Below are positions 1 through 7,330 of a stretch of DNA of 23,912 nt, in pieces. The DNA is taken from contig JAHIVD010000013.1 of the NCBI GenBank assembly GCA_018816815.1, forward strand, positions 1 to 23,912, in the 5' to 3' direction. The DNA is from Patescibacteria group bacterium. GTDB lineage: Bacteria > Patescibacteriota > Microgenomatia > Daviesbacterales > UBA10151. Each line of letters begins with the position of its first letter. Positions within the stretch are counted from its first letter, which is position 1. Below the pieces are notes generated by a model that was given only the letters and a program-made list of their open reading frames with translations, was not told the DNA's origin and did not search any database. Both the position numbers and the translations under genes were made by a program.

Positions 1-1
1 G

Positions 2-91
2 CAGCAGGTTGGATTAGAGGGTCCTAATAATCCTTTTGAAAGTAAAGAGCCTAGACGCTCGAATTTCTGTAGTATGATAGGTTCTTATTGA
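2..91 (+). CDS. 3' end of an unidentified ORF (partial)
   Basis: Frame 2 is open from the window edge to a TGA at 89-91 and would give 29 C-terminal residues containing GLEGPNNPFESKEPRR. The other frames close earlier. The tail is polar and carries no motif I recognise. It may be the end of a gene beginning outside the window, or chance. The next gene begins 55 nt later. Confidence 0.25.
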   Translation, partial: QQVGLEGPNNPFESKEPRRSNFCSMIGSY

Positions 92-115
92 TGAGGAAAG
101 AATTGGGGTGCGGTA

Positions 116-146
116 TTGACAGATTTCCTATATTTGAACATTAAAT
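116..146 (+). promoter_or_regulatory. possible promoter of the 147/201 gene
   Basis: A perfect -35 hexamer TTGACA lies at 116-121. The best -10 candidate is TTAAAT at 141-146, after a long 19-nt spacer. If this promoter is real, transcription begins downstream of the ATG at 147, which would favour the in-frame ATG at 201 as the true start of the next gene. Confidence 0.3.
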
Positions 147-830
147 ATGACAGTTATACTTTCATTGAAAGTATTTTATTTTTATGATTTAATAGAATTA
201 ATGAATAAATATGGGTTTTCCTCTATTGTTGTTTTAATTGTAACAATTTCTGTTATTGGGTTAGGAATTATAGGAGCGATTTTTTCTCCACAACTTATTA
301 AAAAAATAACGCAACATTCAATCAGCACTTCCGAAACACAATATCGCAACAATTCTGAACATTTTATTGATGATCAAAAATTAATAAGTTTTGATTACCC
401 AAAGGGTGCAACTAGCGTAAAAGGTGTGTCTCCTTCTCCAATCGGAGGAGTAAGTTTTCAAGCTTACTTTAGAGAGTGGCTTACAGATCCAAACTCCTGG
501 TCAATTACAATTGTCGGCGTTCCTATTGTTGACAATGTAGAAAAAACAAAGCACGACATTTTTGATACATTGGATTTTAGGGAATCAAAAATTAGTAACT
601 ATACTGAAATTATGGAAACTAGTATTAGCGGAGAAAAAGCAATGTCATATAAAACTGAATCTGAATTACCATCCGACACAAAAATTATTAGTATGCTTAT
701 AGAAACAGTTCATGGTAGCATGCTTTATTCAATTGGAATCACTATCTCTGATAAGACAAATCAAGAAGCAGTAAAAGAAGCCACGGAAGCGTACAATTTA
801 ATTCGTAACTCATTTAAATTTCTCAAGTAA
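147..830 (+). CDS. membrane-anchored extracytoplasmic protein, PsbP-like in style
   Basis: The product is up to 227 residues. One N-terminal transmembrane helix (about residues 25-46) is followed by a soluble domain of roughly 170 residues that probably lies outside the membrane. The pattern 'FDYPKG...' near the domain start and a C-terminal 'LIRNSFKF' tail recall the PsbP/DUF1795 type of small secreted domain, but I cannot assign a family. The start is uncertain: the ATG at 147 has no Shine-Dalgarno, and Met19 (ATG at 201) would leave a more typical short cytoplasmic N-terminus before the helix. It is a single gene with no operon partner visible. The coding call is firm; the function is unknown. 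Confidence 0.7.
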   Translation: MTVILSLKVFYFYDLIELMNKYGFSSIVVLIVTISVIGLGIIGAIFSPQLIKKITQHSISTSETQYRNNSEHFIDDQKLISFDYPKGATSVKGVSPSPIGGVSFQAYFREWLTDPNSWSITIVGVPIVDNVEKTKHDIFDTLDFRESKISNYTEIMETSISGEKAMSYKTESELPSDTKIISMLIETVHGSMLYSIGITISDKTNQEAVKEATEAYNLIRNSFKFLK

Positions 831-938
831 TAAGTAAACTTGCGTCAGATCCTTTTGAACACCGCTTGTTGTTGCTAACTACGCACATATCTTCGAGCGC
901 TTCATCAGTATTTGACATTACTTGCCCGAAGGGTGAGA

Positions 939-959
939 AAATCGCGTGCGCAAAAAATA
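939..959 (+). repeat. 21-nt G+C-rich repeat, copy 1
   Basis: The core AAATCGCGTGCGCAAAAAA plus two bases recurs at 22661-22681 with one mismatch (T to C in the alternating CG tract). A looser resemblance continues downstream (CGGAGGAAA here, CCGAAGAAA there). Both copies lie in non-coding sequence next to damaged genes. Its nature is unknown. Confidence 0.45.
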
Positions 960-1144
960 GCGGAGGAAACTCTATATTATTCCAACTGGACGAAAGATGA
1001 TTTTCATTATCCAGACTCGTTGAATGAGATTCAAAAACTATTTCAACTATAAAAGAATTATATCTGAAACATTTGACAATTGGAAGCTATAATTACGAAA
1101 AGGATCCTGATTTGTACGCTCAGCTTGATCCCAAGATATACTAA
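960..1144 (+). pseudogene. remnant of an unidentified protein gene, frameshifted
   Basis: Two overlapping open frames look like pieces of one gene. Frame A runs 960-1052 and includes NWTKDDFHYPDSLNEIQK. Frame B is open from 1028 and ends at the TAA at 1142-1144, including KELYLKHL and YEKDPDLYAQLDPKIY. Both have a protein-like, polar composition and neither has a convincing start codon. A frameshift near 1030-1050 would join them. I do not recognise the family. The stretch 831-939 before it holds nothing I can identify. Confidence 0.3.
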
Positions 1145-1166
1145 AGGTTAATTTTTAGGGACTTGA

Positions 1167-1436
1167 TTACAATGTTGGAGTGGCTTTATGCTCTATTCTG
1201 TCTACTTTCTTCTCTAAATTATCGTATTCTTCTCTGGTTGGGGCATCATCCTCCAAATATGCAAGTTGTTTACCCACCTTATCTATTCTTCCAGTTAAGT
1301 TTTCTTCAACATTATCCAATTTCTCGTCCAATCCATCTAATTTCTTGTCGACTTTATCAATTTTACTTAGCAATTCCTGTTTAATAGCGCTTTGTCCATT
1401 TACAATAGCTTGAAGCATTTTTTGAGTGTCATCCAT
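1167..1436 (-). CDS. small coiled-coil protein
   Basis: The 89-residue product is almost entirely heptad-like. From about residue 18 to 85 it alternates leucine, isoleucine and valine with charged residues (LLSKIDKVDKKLDGLDEKL), indicating a long helical coiled coil with no signal peptide or membrane segment. Such short Asp/Lys-rich coiled-coil proteins are common orphan genes in small-genome bacteria; no function can be assigned. The ATG at 1436 is the only sensible start, and a TATACT hexamer on the minus strand lies a short distance upstream. The reverse-strand frames over the same DNA are shadows. Confidence 0.6.
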   Translation of the reverse strand: MDDTQKMLQAIVNGQSAIKQELLSKIDKVDKKLDGLDEKLDNVEENLTGRIDKVGKQLAYLEDDAPTREEYDNLEKKVDRIEHKATPTL

Positions 1437-1456
1437 ACTAAAGAAAGTATATATCG

Positions 1457-1564
1457 ATGACTATACAGTTTCAACTGCCAATTAAAGAGGTTCTAGCTTG
1501 GTCCAAGACCCCCAGCAAGATTGGACACCAAGCGACCGTAAGCTTTAAAAAAGCCCTATTCTGA
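1457..1564 (+). CDS. possible 35-residue small ORF
   Basis: ATG to TGA encodes 35 residues including LPIKEVLAWSKTPSKIGHQA. The composition is protein-like, but there is no ribosome binding site. It may be the remnant of a longer gene. It lies divergent to the coiled-coil gene in a region of decayed genes. The following stretch 1565-1689 shows no other feature. Confidence 0.22.
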   Translation: MTIQFQLPIKEVLAWSKTPSKIGHQATVSFKKALF

Positions 1565-1689
1565 TTGCTAAATGTTATTTTTCTTTTGGAAGTCTCGGAC
1601 CGTACCCTTGTTATCCAGCAGAGCAAGTTGTTGTATGATTAGTTGAAAATTTATTATAAATCTGTTCTACTGATATTAGGTTATTAAAA

Positions 1690-1797
1690 ATGAAAAACAA
1701 TAAATTACTTATTAATATCATTGTCATAATTATCTTAACCGTTTTAGGAATTATTTTAATAAAAACTCAAATTTTACCCCGTCTGGGATTCCGATAA
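1690..1797 (+). CDS. 35-residue single-helix ORF, probably the N-terminus of the next gene
   Basis: ATG at 1690 encodes a short basic N-terminus (MKNNK), a hydrophobic helix (LLINIIVIIILTVLGIIL) and a short tail, then TAA at 1795-1797. The very next codon, in the same frame, is the ATG of the 1798 gene. The simplest reading is that one membrane protein has been split by a nonsense codon: the helix supplies the signal anchor that the downstream part otherwise lacks. A separate micropeptide translated by stop-start coupling is the alternative. Confidence 0.45.
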   Translation: MKNNKLLINIIVIIILTVLGIILIKTQILPRLGFR

Positions 1798-2433
1798 ATG
1801 AAAACAATTGTTTATGTCTCAGGAAAAATTGAAACAAAGAATCGAGAATGTTTTATTGGAGATCAGAAAGTCGATTGTCCACAGAGCGGTAAAGCGTTTA
1901 CTACCGGGGGCGATAAACTTAATCTTCTGCCGCAAATTTCCTCTTTGGAAAAACGCAGTGACGCATTCTTTTCCACCTTCCTTCTTGTTGTCATTTTGGG
2001 ATTTGCCGTCTTGGCCGTATTCAAGATTAAAGTTTTTGGCAAAACTTTAGGAGAATATATTAGGCCAATTTGGTATCTTATTCTTATTTCTCTTGCGGCT
2101 GTGGCCTGGCAGTATTTATTTGGACTCAAGATTGACGATGGTTTATTATCAATAAGGATAAGTCAGTGGATTTGGGAGATATGTATTGCCGTTTCCGCAT
2201 ACAAACTAGTTAAGGGTTCGAATTTTGGTTATGGCAACTTATTTTTCTTGGGGATTTTGTACAGTCTGATCATTCACGGATTAAAGATAACTGTAAGGTA
2301 TCTTTTTTACGGAAAGACATTTTTATATTTGATTGACAGATTTTTATACGGAAGTCTGCTTGTGATGCTAATTGTCTTTATTGGCGGATCAATGTTTCTT
2401 TTCTTTCGGAGAAAGGGAATCATTAGATTTTAG
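1798..2433 (+). CDS. polytopic membrane protein of unknown function
   Basis: The 211-residue product has a soluble N-terminal part of about 55 residues with a cysteine pair (C19 and C27) and then about five transmembrane helices, ending in basic residues (FFRRKG). The cysteine pair would suit an extracytoplasmic loop. That topology only works if the helix encoded just upstream at 1690-1797 is part of the protein. The ATG at 1798 follows an in-frame TAA directly and has no Shine-Dalgarno of its own. No family is recognised. Confidence 0.6.
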   Translation: MKTIVYVSGKIETKNRECFIGDQKVDCPQSGKAFTTGGDKLNLLPQISSLEKRSDAFFSTFLLVVILGFAVLAVFKIKVFGKTLGEYIRPIWYLILISLAAVAWQYLFGLKIDDGLLSIRISQWIWEICIAVSAYKLVKGSNFGYGNLFFLGILYSLIIHGLKITVRYLFYGKTFLYLIDRFLYGSLLVMLIVFIGGSMFLFFRRKGIIRF

Positions 2434-2435
2434 TG

Positions 2436-2649
2436 CTACTTGTTAGAAATATTAAGTGCGATATTTGACAAAATAGCAAACGGGATAGCAGTAATACCTA
2501 ATCCCCAAAAAACAGCTCTCAATCTCTTTTTACCTGAATTATCTTCTTCAGGTTCTTTTATAAAAAAATCTTTTAGTTTTAGCCACCAAGGAATAAAGCA
2601 TTAATACGCTGATAATGCTGTGAGCGATCCAGAGAATATTTTCTTTCAT
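2436..2649 (-). pseudogene. small two-helix membrane protein, frameshifted
   Basis: On the minus strand an ATG at 2649 opens MKENILWIAHSIISVLM, a hydrophobic helix. In another frame the sequence continues convincingly as WWLKLKDFFIKEPEE, then a basic stretch and a second helix (FWGLGITAIPFAILSNIAL) to a TAG at 2436-2438. The frames must join near the CCTTGG around 2600. The interval is 214 nt, one more than a multiple of three, so a single extra base explains the break; an intact version would be 70 residues. It ends tail to tail with the 1798 gene. Function is unknown. A true frameshift or a sequencing error are both possible. Confidence 0.55.
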
Positions 2650-2667
2650 TTCAAAAGAATGAAGCGC

Positions 2668-2952
2668 CTAAAACTCCAACAATGACTCCCATAATAATAC
2701 TGGTAAAACTAAAACACCAAAAATAAACAGATAAACAGTAAGAACAAGAATGGCCACATACCAGAAAACAGATTTTCTAAACAGTAAACCAATCCCAATA
2801 ATGTTTGGTATTATTGCGGGAAAGCCAATCATGTAAAAATTTTCAGCATTTGGGGTTTTGAGAAACTCTGAGAGGAAATGATAAAAAATTACAAAACCAG
2901 AGATAAGAAAATAAAGAGCAACAATTTTTGCGTAAATAGTATCGTTTGACAC
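2668..2952 (-). CDS. small integral membrane protein, unknown
   Basis: The 94-residue product has about three hydrophobic helices (residues 8-30, 40-58 and 62-88), a short N-terminus and an acidic C-terminus (WESLLEF). It lies 18 nt upstream of the frameshifted 2436-2649 gene on the same strand, so the two were probably cotranscribed. No conserved motif is visible. The ATG at 2952 is the natural start. Confidence 0.65.
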   Translation of the reverse strand: MSNDTIYAKIVALYFLISGFVIFYHFLSEFLKTPNAENFYMIGFPAIIPNIIGIGLLFRKSVFWYVAILVLTVYLFIFGVLVLPVLLWESLLEF

Positions 2953-3126
2953 AGAAGTTTGTTCTATAGAATCTTCCCTAAAATACGACTTTTTAGTGTT
3001 TCTCTATCCCTTTTTTAACAAAATTACCTATCATTGGCGATTTAAGTTCTTTTTTAACTCTTTTTATCTATTTATACCTTACTATGTATATTTACCATTT
3101 ACACAATTCACTGTTTAAGTTCGGTA

Positions 3127-3309
3127 CTTTTAAGAGCCTTTCTTCTAGCTATTGGCAAGATCAAGGATTGTGTTTCAATACTAGGCGTATCGAGCATATT
3201 AAATGGTTTTGGTAACTACTTTTTTGGGGAATCTAACCTGGATTATTTGCTATTTATGTTAACTGCTGGGGCTATGTTTCCTGGTGTTTCACGATTCGTA
3301 AAGAAATAA
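3127..3309 (+). pseudogene. possible gene fragment between 2952 and 3375
   Basis: An open frame ending in TAA at 3307-3309 encodes about 60 residues with protein-like, partly hydrophobic composition (LLRAFLLAIGKIKDC, then LLFMLTAGAMFPGVSRFVKK). Upstream the frame stays open but has no start codon, so it would be a decayed 5'-truncated gene. This is the only thing I see in the roughly 420-nt gap; the call is weak. Confidence 0.25.
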
Positions 3310-3374
3310 GAAGGCAAAAAATAGTGATTATAGTTTTATTTAAAGCTGCGACGGAGTTTTGTCACAAATTAAAT

Positions 3375-3944
3375 CTATTTATCAATTGAAAGCCATTTGA
3401 AAAGTTCAGCAGTTTCATCTTCTGAAAAGCTTTGCAGTTTTACTATTTTATAAGGAAGGGAACTTTTTTTGATCAAATCAAGATATAGTCTTTGCTGTTT
3501 AATATAATACTCCGGGGGTTTGGCAATTCTTCTATAATGCGGATAAAGTTTAATTCTGTCTTTTAATCTTTGTTTAATCAAAGCAGGGTTTTCTTCAAAA
3601 ACCGTTAAAACAATTTTAAACCCAAGTTTTTTCAACCTTTCCTCGACTGCAGAATAATCAATAACTTCCTGCCCTGATTGTTCTTTATAAACCATGTCAC
3701 TTAAGTGGAATTTCTCGAAAAGAATCGGCTTGCCTTTTAAAATTTCAGCAATTTTAATGTATTCTTGAATAACTTTTGTTCCATACTGTGTACCAAAAAT
3801 TCCAATGTCACTGTTTATCCAAAAACAGCCATTCAGGAAATTATCAGAAGTAAAATTTTTACTTTCTAAAATCGGGTAAATCTGACTCATGAGAAAGCTT
3901 TTACCGGAAAGCTCGGCTCCCTCAAAAATAAGATGAATAGGCAT
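3375..3944 (-). CDS. P-loop kinase, thymidylate/deoxynucleoside kinase-like
   Basis: The 189-residue product starts with a beta strand and a clear Walker A loop, GAELSGKS at residues 9-16. Further on, 'LFEKFHLSDMVY' (about 75-86) sits where thymidylate kinase and deoxynucleoside kinase families have their substrate-binding DR(Y/H) segment, and 'KQRLKDRIK' (about 124-132) resembles the arginine-rich lid. The length fits small cytosolic nucleotide or nucleoside kinases. The substrate cannot be read from the sequence; a general P-loop phosphotransferase is the safe call. The gene stands alone, divergent from the transporter at 4069. Confidence 0.75.
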   Translation of the reverse strand: MPIHLIFEGAELSGKSFLMSQIYPILESKNFTSDNFLNGCFWINSDIGIFGTQYGTKVIQEYIKIAEILKGKPILFEKFHLSDMVYKEQSGQEVIDYSAVEERLKKLGFKIVLTVFEENPALIKQRLKDRIKLYPHYRRIAKPPEYYIKQQRLYLDLIKKSSLPYKIVKLQSFSEDETAELFKWLSIDK

Positions 3945-4068
3945 GAGTTTATTCTATAGGTGTACTTGCTTTAAGTCAAACAGATGCTGGAGATGTATAA
4001 CGGTTTTTTAATCTTTGCCTTATGTATTAATATTGTTTAAATTTTTCCTCTAAGTTATATTATATATT

Positions 4069-5460
4069 GTGTCTTTAAAACCATTAAAAGTTAATCTTTT
4101 TCCTGATCCTCCATCATTGGTAAAGATAATTGGCCCCAGTTTTATTATTTTAGGCTTAGGACTGGGTAGCGGTGAAATAATACTCTGGCCCTATCTTGCT
4201 TCAAACTATGGAATGGGAATAATCTGGGGAGCGCTGCTGGGATTAACATTTCAATTTTTCATGAATATGGAAATAGAAAGATATGCCCTGGTCCGTGGTG
4301 AAAGTGTTTTTGTGGGATTGGCAAGGAAGATCCGCGGGATATCTTTTTGGTTTTTGCTTTCCACCTTTATACCCTGGGTTTGGCCCGGGATAATTGCTTC
4401 CTCTGCCAAACTTTTCGGCACAGTTTTCGGATTTGGTGAAACTAAGTATTTGGCAATTATTTTTCTGATTATAATCGGACTTATCTTATCCCTGGGTCCG
4501 GTTCTGTATAAAACCGTAGAAACCCTTCAAAAGACTTTAATATTAATAGGTGTTCCTACGATTTTTTTCCTTAGTATTTTTTTGGCAAATCAAACTCACT
4601 GGATAGATCTTTTAAAAGGATCTATTGGTATTGGCAACAATTACAATTTTCTCCCGGCAGGGATCCCTATTGCTTCATTTTTAGCAGCTTTGGCTTATGC
4701 CGGTGCAGGGGGGAATCTTAATTTAGCTCAGGCTTTCTATATTAAAGAAAAAGGATTCGGAATGGGAAAATATTCAGGAAGGATAACAAGTGTTCTTACC
4801 GGAAAAAAAGAGGAAATTTCTGTGGAAGGCAGCAAATTTGAAATAACTAATCAAAACTTAAGTAATTTTAAAAAATGGTGGAGGAATATCAATATTGAGC
4901 ATTTTTTAATTTTTTGGCTGACAGGATCTGTTACTATAGTTTTACTAAGCCTTTTAGCATATGCAACAACTTATGGCTTAGGAGGAAATTCAGCCAGTAT
5001 AAATTTTGTTCTGACGGAGGGGAAAATCATCGGAGAAAGGATATTTCCTTTTGCAGGTGTATTTTTTCTTTTGATCGCAGGTTTTACTCTTTTCGGGACA
5101 CAACTGACTGTTTTTGATGCAACCAGCAGGATTTTAAGTGAAAATCTAATTTTATCCATACCTTCAAAGTTTAGCGGAAAACAAATTCCTGCTATTTATT
5201 ACACTGTGCTTTGGCTTCAGATTCTTGGAGGAATAACAATCTTTTTAATGGGATTTTCAGAACCGCTGCAACTTTTGATTATTGCAGCTGTCTTAAATGC
5301 TTTTGCCATGTTTGTACACGTCGGGCTTACTTTATGGCTTAACCTAACAAGTTTGGAAAAAGTACTCCGTCCTGCTTTTCTCAGGATTACCATGATGCTT
5401 TTAGCATTTTTCTTTTACGGCGGCTTCAGTCTATATGTTTTCTATGATGTGTTCTTTTAA
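4069..5460 (+). CDS. Nramp-related membrane transporter
   Basis: The 463-residue product has about 11 transmembrane helices with the Nramp fold pattern: 'GPSFIILGLGLGSGE' in helix 1 (residues 22-36) and an interrupted helix 6 (about 199-222). Canonical Nramp Mn/Fe transporters bind metal through DPGN in helix 1 and MPH in helix 6. Here these positions read GSGE and AYAGAGGNLN, so the substrate is probably not a classical divalent metal handled in the classical way. A charged cytoplasmic insert of about 45 residues separates helices 6 and 7. The start codon is GTG; a TATATT -10-like box lies 7 nt upstream and there is no Shine-Dalgarno, which suggests a leaderless message. Confidence 0.82.
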   Translation: MSLKPLKVNLFPDPPSLVKIIGPSFIILGLGLGSGEIILWPYLASNYGMGIIWGALLGLTFQFFMNMEIERYALVRGESVFVGLARKIRGISFWFLLSTFIPWVWPGIIASSAKLFGTVFGFGETKYLAIIFLIIIGLILSLGPVLYKTVETLQKTLILIGVPTIFFLSIFLANQTHWIDLLKGSIGIGNNYNFLPAGIPIASFLAALAYAGAGGNLNLAQAFYIKEKGFGMGKYSGRITSVLTGKKEEISVEGSKFEITNQNLSNFKKWWRNINIEHFLIFWLTGSVTIVLLSLLAYATTYGLGGNSASINFVLTEGKIIGERIFPFAGVFFLLIAGFTLFGTQLTVFDATSRILSENLILSIPSKFSGKQIPAIYYTVLWLQILGGITIFLMGFSEPLQLLIIAAVLNAFAMFVHVGLTLWLNLTSLEKVLRPAFLRITMMLLAFFFYGGFSLYVFYDVFF

Positions 5461-5505
5461 GATAAGCTGGTAAGGATTTAATTTCTAACCTATAAAACAC
5501 ACACC

Positions 5506-5889
5506 CTACAAATGATCTTCCTCGTCTACAAGAGCATCCTGTCTGGTTTTATGAATCGTTTTATCCCGGTGTTCCCCGGGCGAGTAAATCGTATAAAGCT
5601 TGAGTTTTTCACTTGAGGAAGTATTGACAATATTATGTTCAACTCCTGCAGGTACTACAACTCCTGAACCGTCCTCTATTTCGTGTTCTTCCCCGTTTAA
5701 AACAGCTTTTCCTTCTCCTTCCTCTACCCTAAAGAACTGATCAACATCTTCATGAACCTCTGAGCCAATTTCTTCATTTGGCAATAGACTCATTACTACC
5801 AGTTGGCTGTGAGGCCCGGTAAATAAAACTTCACGGAAGTATTCATTTTGTAAAGTTTTCTCTTCAATATTGGTGACATAACCTGACAT
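5506..5889 (-). CDS. single-domain cupin protein
   Basis: The 127-residue product is a small beta-barrel cupin. Motif 1 is GSEVHEDVDQFFRVEEGEG (residues 42-60), with H46, Q51 and E56/E57 near the usual metal-ligand positions. Motif 2 is PAGVEHNIVN (80-89), with H85. Such cupins resemble mannose-6-phosphate isomerase-type and other small metal-binding cupins; the substrate is unknown. The C-terminal tail is charged. A strong Shine-Dalgarno (GGGGGTG, about 8 nt before the ATG) supports the start at 5889. It is convergent with the transporter and followed by the S41 gene on its own strand. Confidence 0.85.
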   Translation of the reverse strand: MSGYVTNIEEKTLQNEYFREVLFTGPHSQLVVMSLLPNEEIGSEVHEDVDQFFRVEEGEGKAVLNGEEHEIEDGSGVVVPAGVEHNIVNTSSSEKLKLYTIYSPGEHRDKTIHKTRQDALVDEEDHL

Positions 5890-5949
5890 TTATTTCACCC
5901 CCTTTTTGGATCAAACAAAAAATCCATAAATATCATACCATTTTTTAGA

Positions 5950-7284
5950 TTATATTGGTTTTTGTTGAACCAGTGCTTTTACTGCATCAATTAAAGCCGG
6001 ATTGTTAAAATATAAAAGCAGTTCTTCACTCCACGCAGGATCTTTGATATCAATATCAGGATCTACTCCCCTGCCTTCAATTGGCTGATTGTCGTCTCTT
6101 AAAGTTATTGAATGAACCAAAAATAACGAATATTTTTCCTTTTGGCTGATTTGGTTATCCAAAGGGAAAACCCTCTCTACTGTTCCCCATCCTTTGGTAG
6201 TGGTTCCTACTACTACCCCTGCATGATATTTTTTCAAAGATGCTGTTATCGTCTCAGCAGAAGACTTAGAGTTTTGATCTACCAGTACTACTATTTGCTT
6301 ATATTTTAAAAGACTGGCTAATTTATCCGTAGCAGTTTTAAACGGTAAATATTCACCTTTATGATAAAAATCAAATGCATATTGACCTTTTCCCAGAAAA
6401 AAGCCTAAAAAGTAGGCAGTGGCATCAATGGCTCCGCCGATATTTCCTCTAAGATCAAAAATTAAGGCGTTGAGTTCCTGTTGATCTTTATAGACGTCAA
6501 AGGCTTTTTGAAATTCCTCCAGAGATGTAGGTGAGAATTTTTTAAATTGTACATACAAAATATGCGGAGAAACTATTTTTGCAAAAATAGTTGGTTCTAC
6601 CTGATTTTGATCATATCTTTGTTTTGTATCTTCCTGAGTTAAAGTGTCTTTAGCGTAAGAGATTTGATTTAGCTTTTCTTTTGCTTCGGGTGATTCATCA
6701 TCAGCCAATTTTGCGGCTTGTGTTTGATAGGCCTTTTTCACTGCTGACTCTGAAGCTCCTTTTGCAAGGCCTAAATCTTTATACAAATCCTTATCCGGAT
6801 TAATGTTTGAAACAGTATTTTTAAGTTGCGCTTCTTGTTTTTCAGTAAACAGCCCTGATCTGCCTTTTGGGGTTAATGAATTTAAGACTGCTCCGACAGT
6901 AGAGACCAGGAATTTATTTTTTTGATCCTCATCCATATTTGCTGTTGATTTATTGATGGTTTTAAGTAGTTTTTCTTTGCTTTCAAATTTAGCCAAATCA
7001 ATATTTCCGGTGAGTCCTAAATCAGCAGATTGTAAGCTTAGTTTATCTATGGATAATCTAAAAAGATCAAGAAGTTCTGCGTCAGGGATATTATTCCAAT
7101 AATTTTCTTTGATTTTGTCATAGATTTCGGAAATAAAAGCTTCTGAAGTATTTTTTTCAAAGCTTGCCTGAGGTTTGTTTTGATTTGTCTCAATAAACTT
7201 CTGCCCAACACCAACGCCTAAAGCAAACATCACCAAAAGCATGATGAGGATTTTAAGATAGGATTTCGGAATTTTAAACTTCAC
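5950..7284 (-). CDS. S41 (C-terminal-processing) peptidase with a J-domain-like insert
   Basis: The 444-residue, membrane-anchored protein has an N-terminal helix at about residues 8-27, a helical region (45-160), a J-domain-like segment (about 165-226, LYKDLGLAKGASESAVKKAY) and a C-terminal S41 catalytic domain (235-425). The insert occupies the place where Ctp proteases carry PDZ. It follows the J-domain pattern, but the HPD loop that stimulates Hsp70 reads ADD (194-196), so it is probably not a working DnaK cochaperone. The serine region NSKSSAE aligns with the family GSASASE, giving Ser341 as nucleophile. The usual lysine of TFGKG is displaced: here TKGWG (Lys364, Trp366). The start codon is GTG, with a TATACT box 6 nt upstream. 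Confidence 0.88.
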   Translation of the reverse strand: MKFKIPKSYLKILIMLLVMFALGVGVGQKFIETNQNKPQASFEKNTSEAFISEIYDKIKENYWNNIPDAELLDLFRLSIDKLSLQSADLGLTGNIDLAKFESKEKLLKTINKSTANMDEDQKNKFLVSTVGAVLNSLTPKGRSGLFTEKQEAQLKNTVSNINPDKDLYKDLGLAKGASESAVKKAYQTQAAKLADDESPEAKEKLNQISYAKDTLTQEDTKQRYDQNQVEPTIFAKIVSPHILYVQFKKFSPTSLEEFQKAFDVYKDQQELNALIFDLRGNIGGAIDATAYFLGFFLGKGQYAFDFYHKGEYLPFKTATDKLASLLKYKQIVVLVDQNSKSSAETITASLKKYHAGVVVGTTTKGWGTVERVFPLDNQISQKEKYSLFLVHSITLRDDNQPIEGRGVDPDIDIKDPAWSEELLLYFNNPALIDAVKALVQQKPI

Positions 7285-7290
7285 CTGTTA

Positions 7291-7324
7291 AGTATATAAT
7301 AACTAACTTAGCGCATGCTATGAT
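7291..7324. promoter_or_regulatory. divergent promoter region with start-proximal -10 boxes
   Basis: Only 46 nt separate the S41 gene (minus) and the DUF475 gene (plus). TATACT on the minus strand (7296-7291) ends 6 nt before the GTG at 7284. TATGAT on the plus strand (7319-7324) ends 6 nt before the ATG at 7331. Neither gene has a Shine-Dalgarno. Both messages may start at or within a base or two of the initiation codon. Confidence 0.4.
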
Positions 7325-7330
7325 TATAAA

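Noticed and set aside
1163..1413. Plus-strand ORFs opposite the coiled-coil gene
   Set aside because: Leu/Ser/Phe-rich composition typical of the antisense of a Lys/Asp/Leu coiled coil; no start signals.
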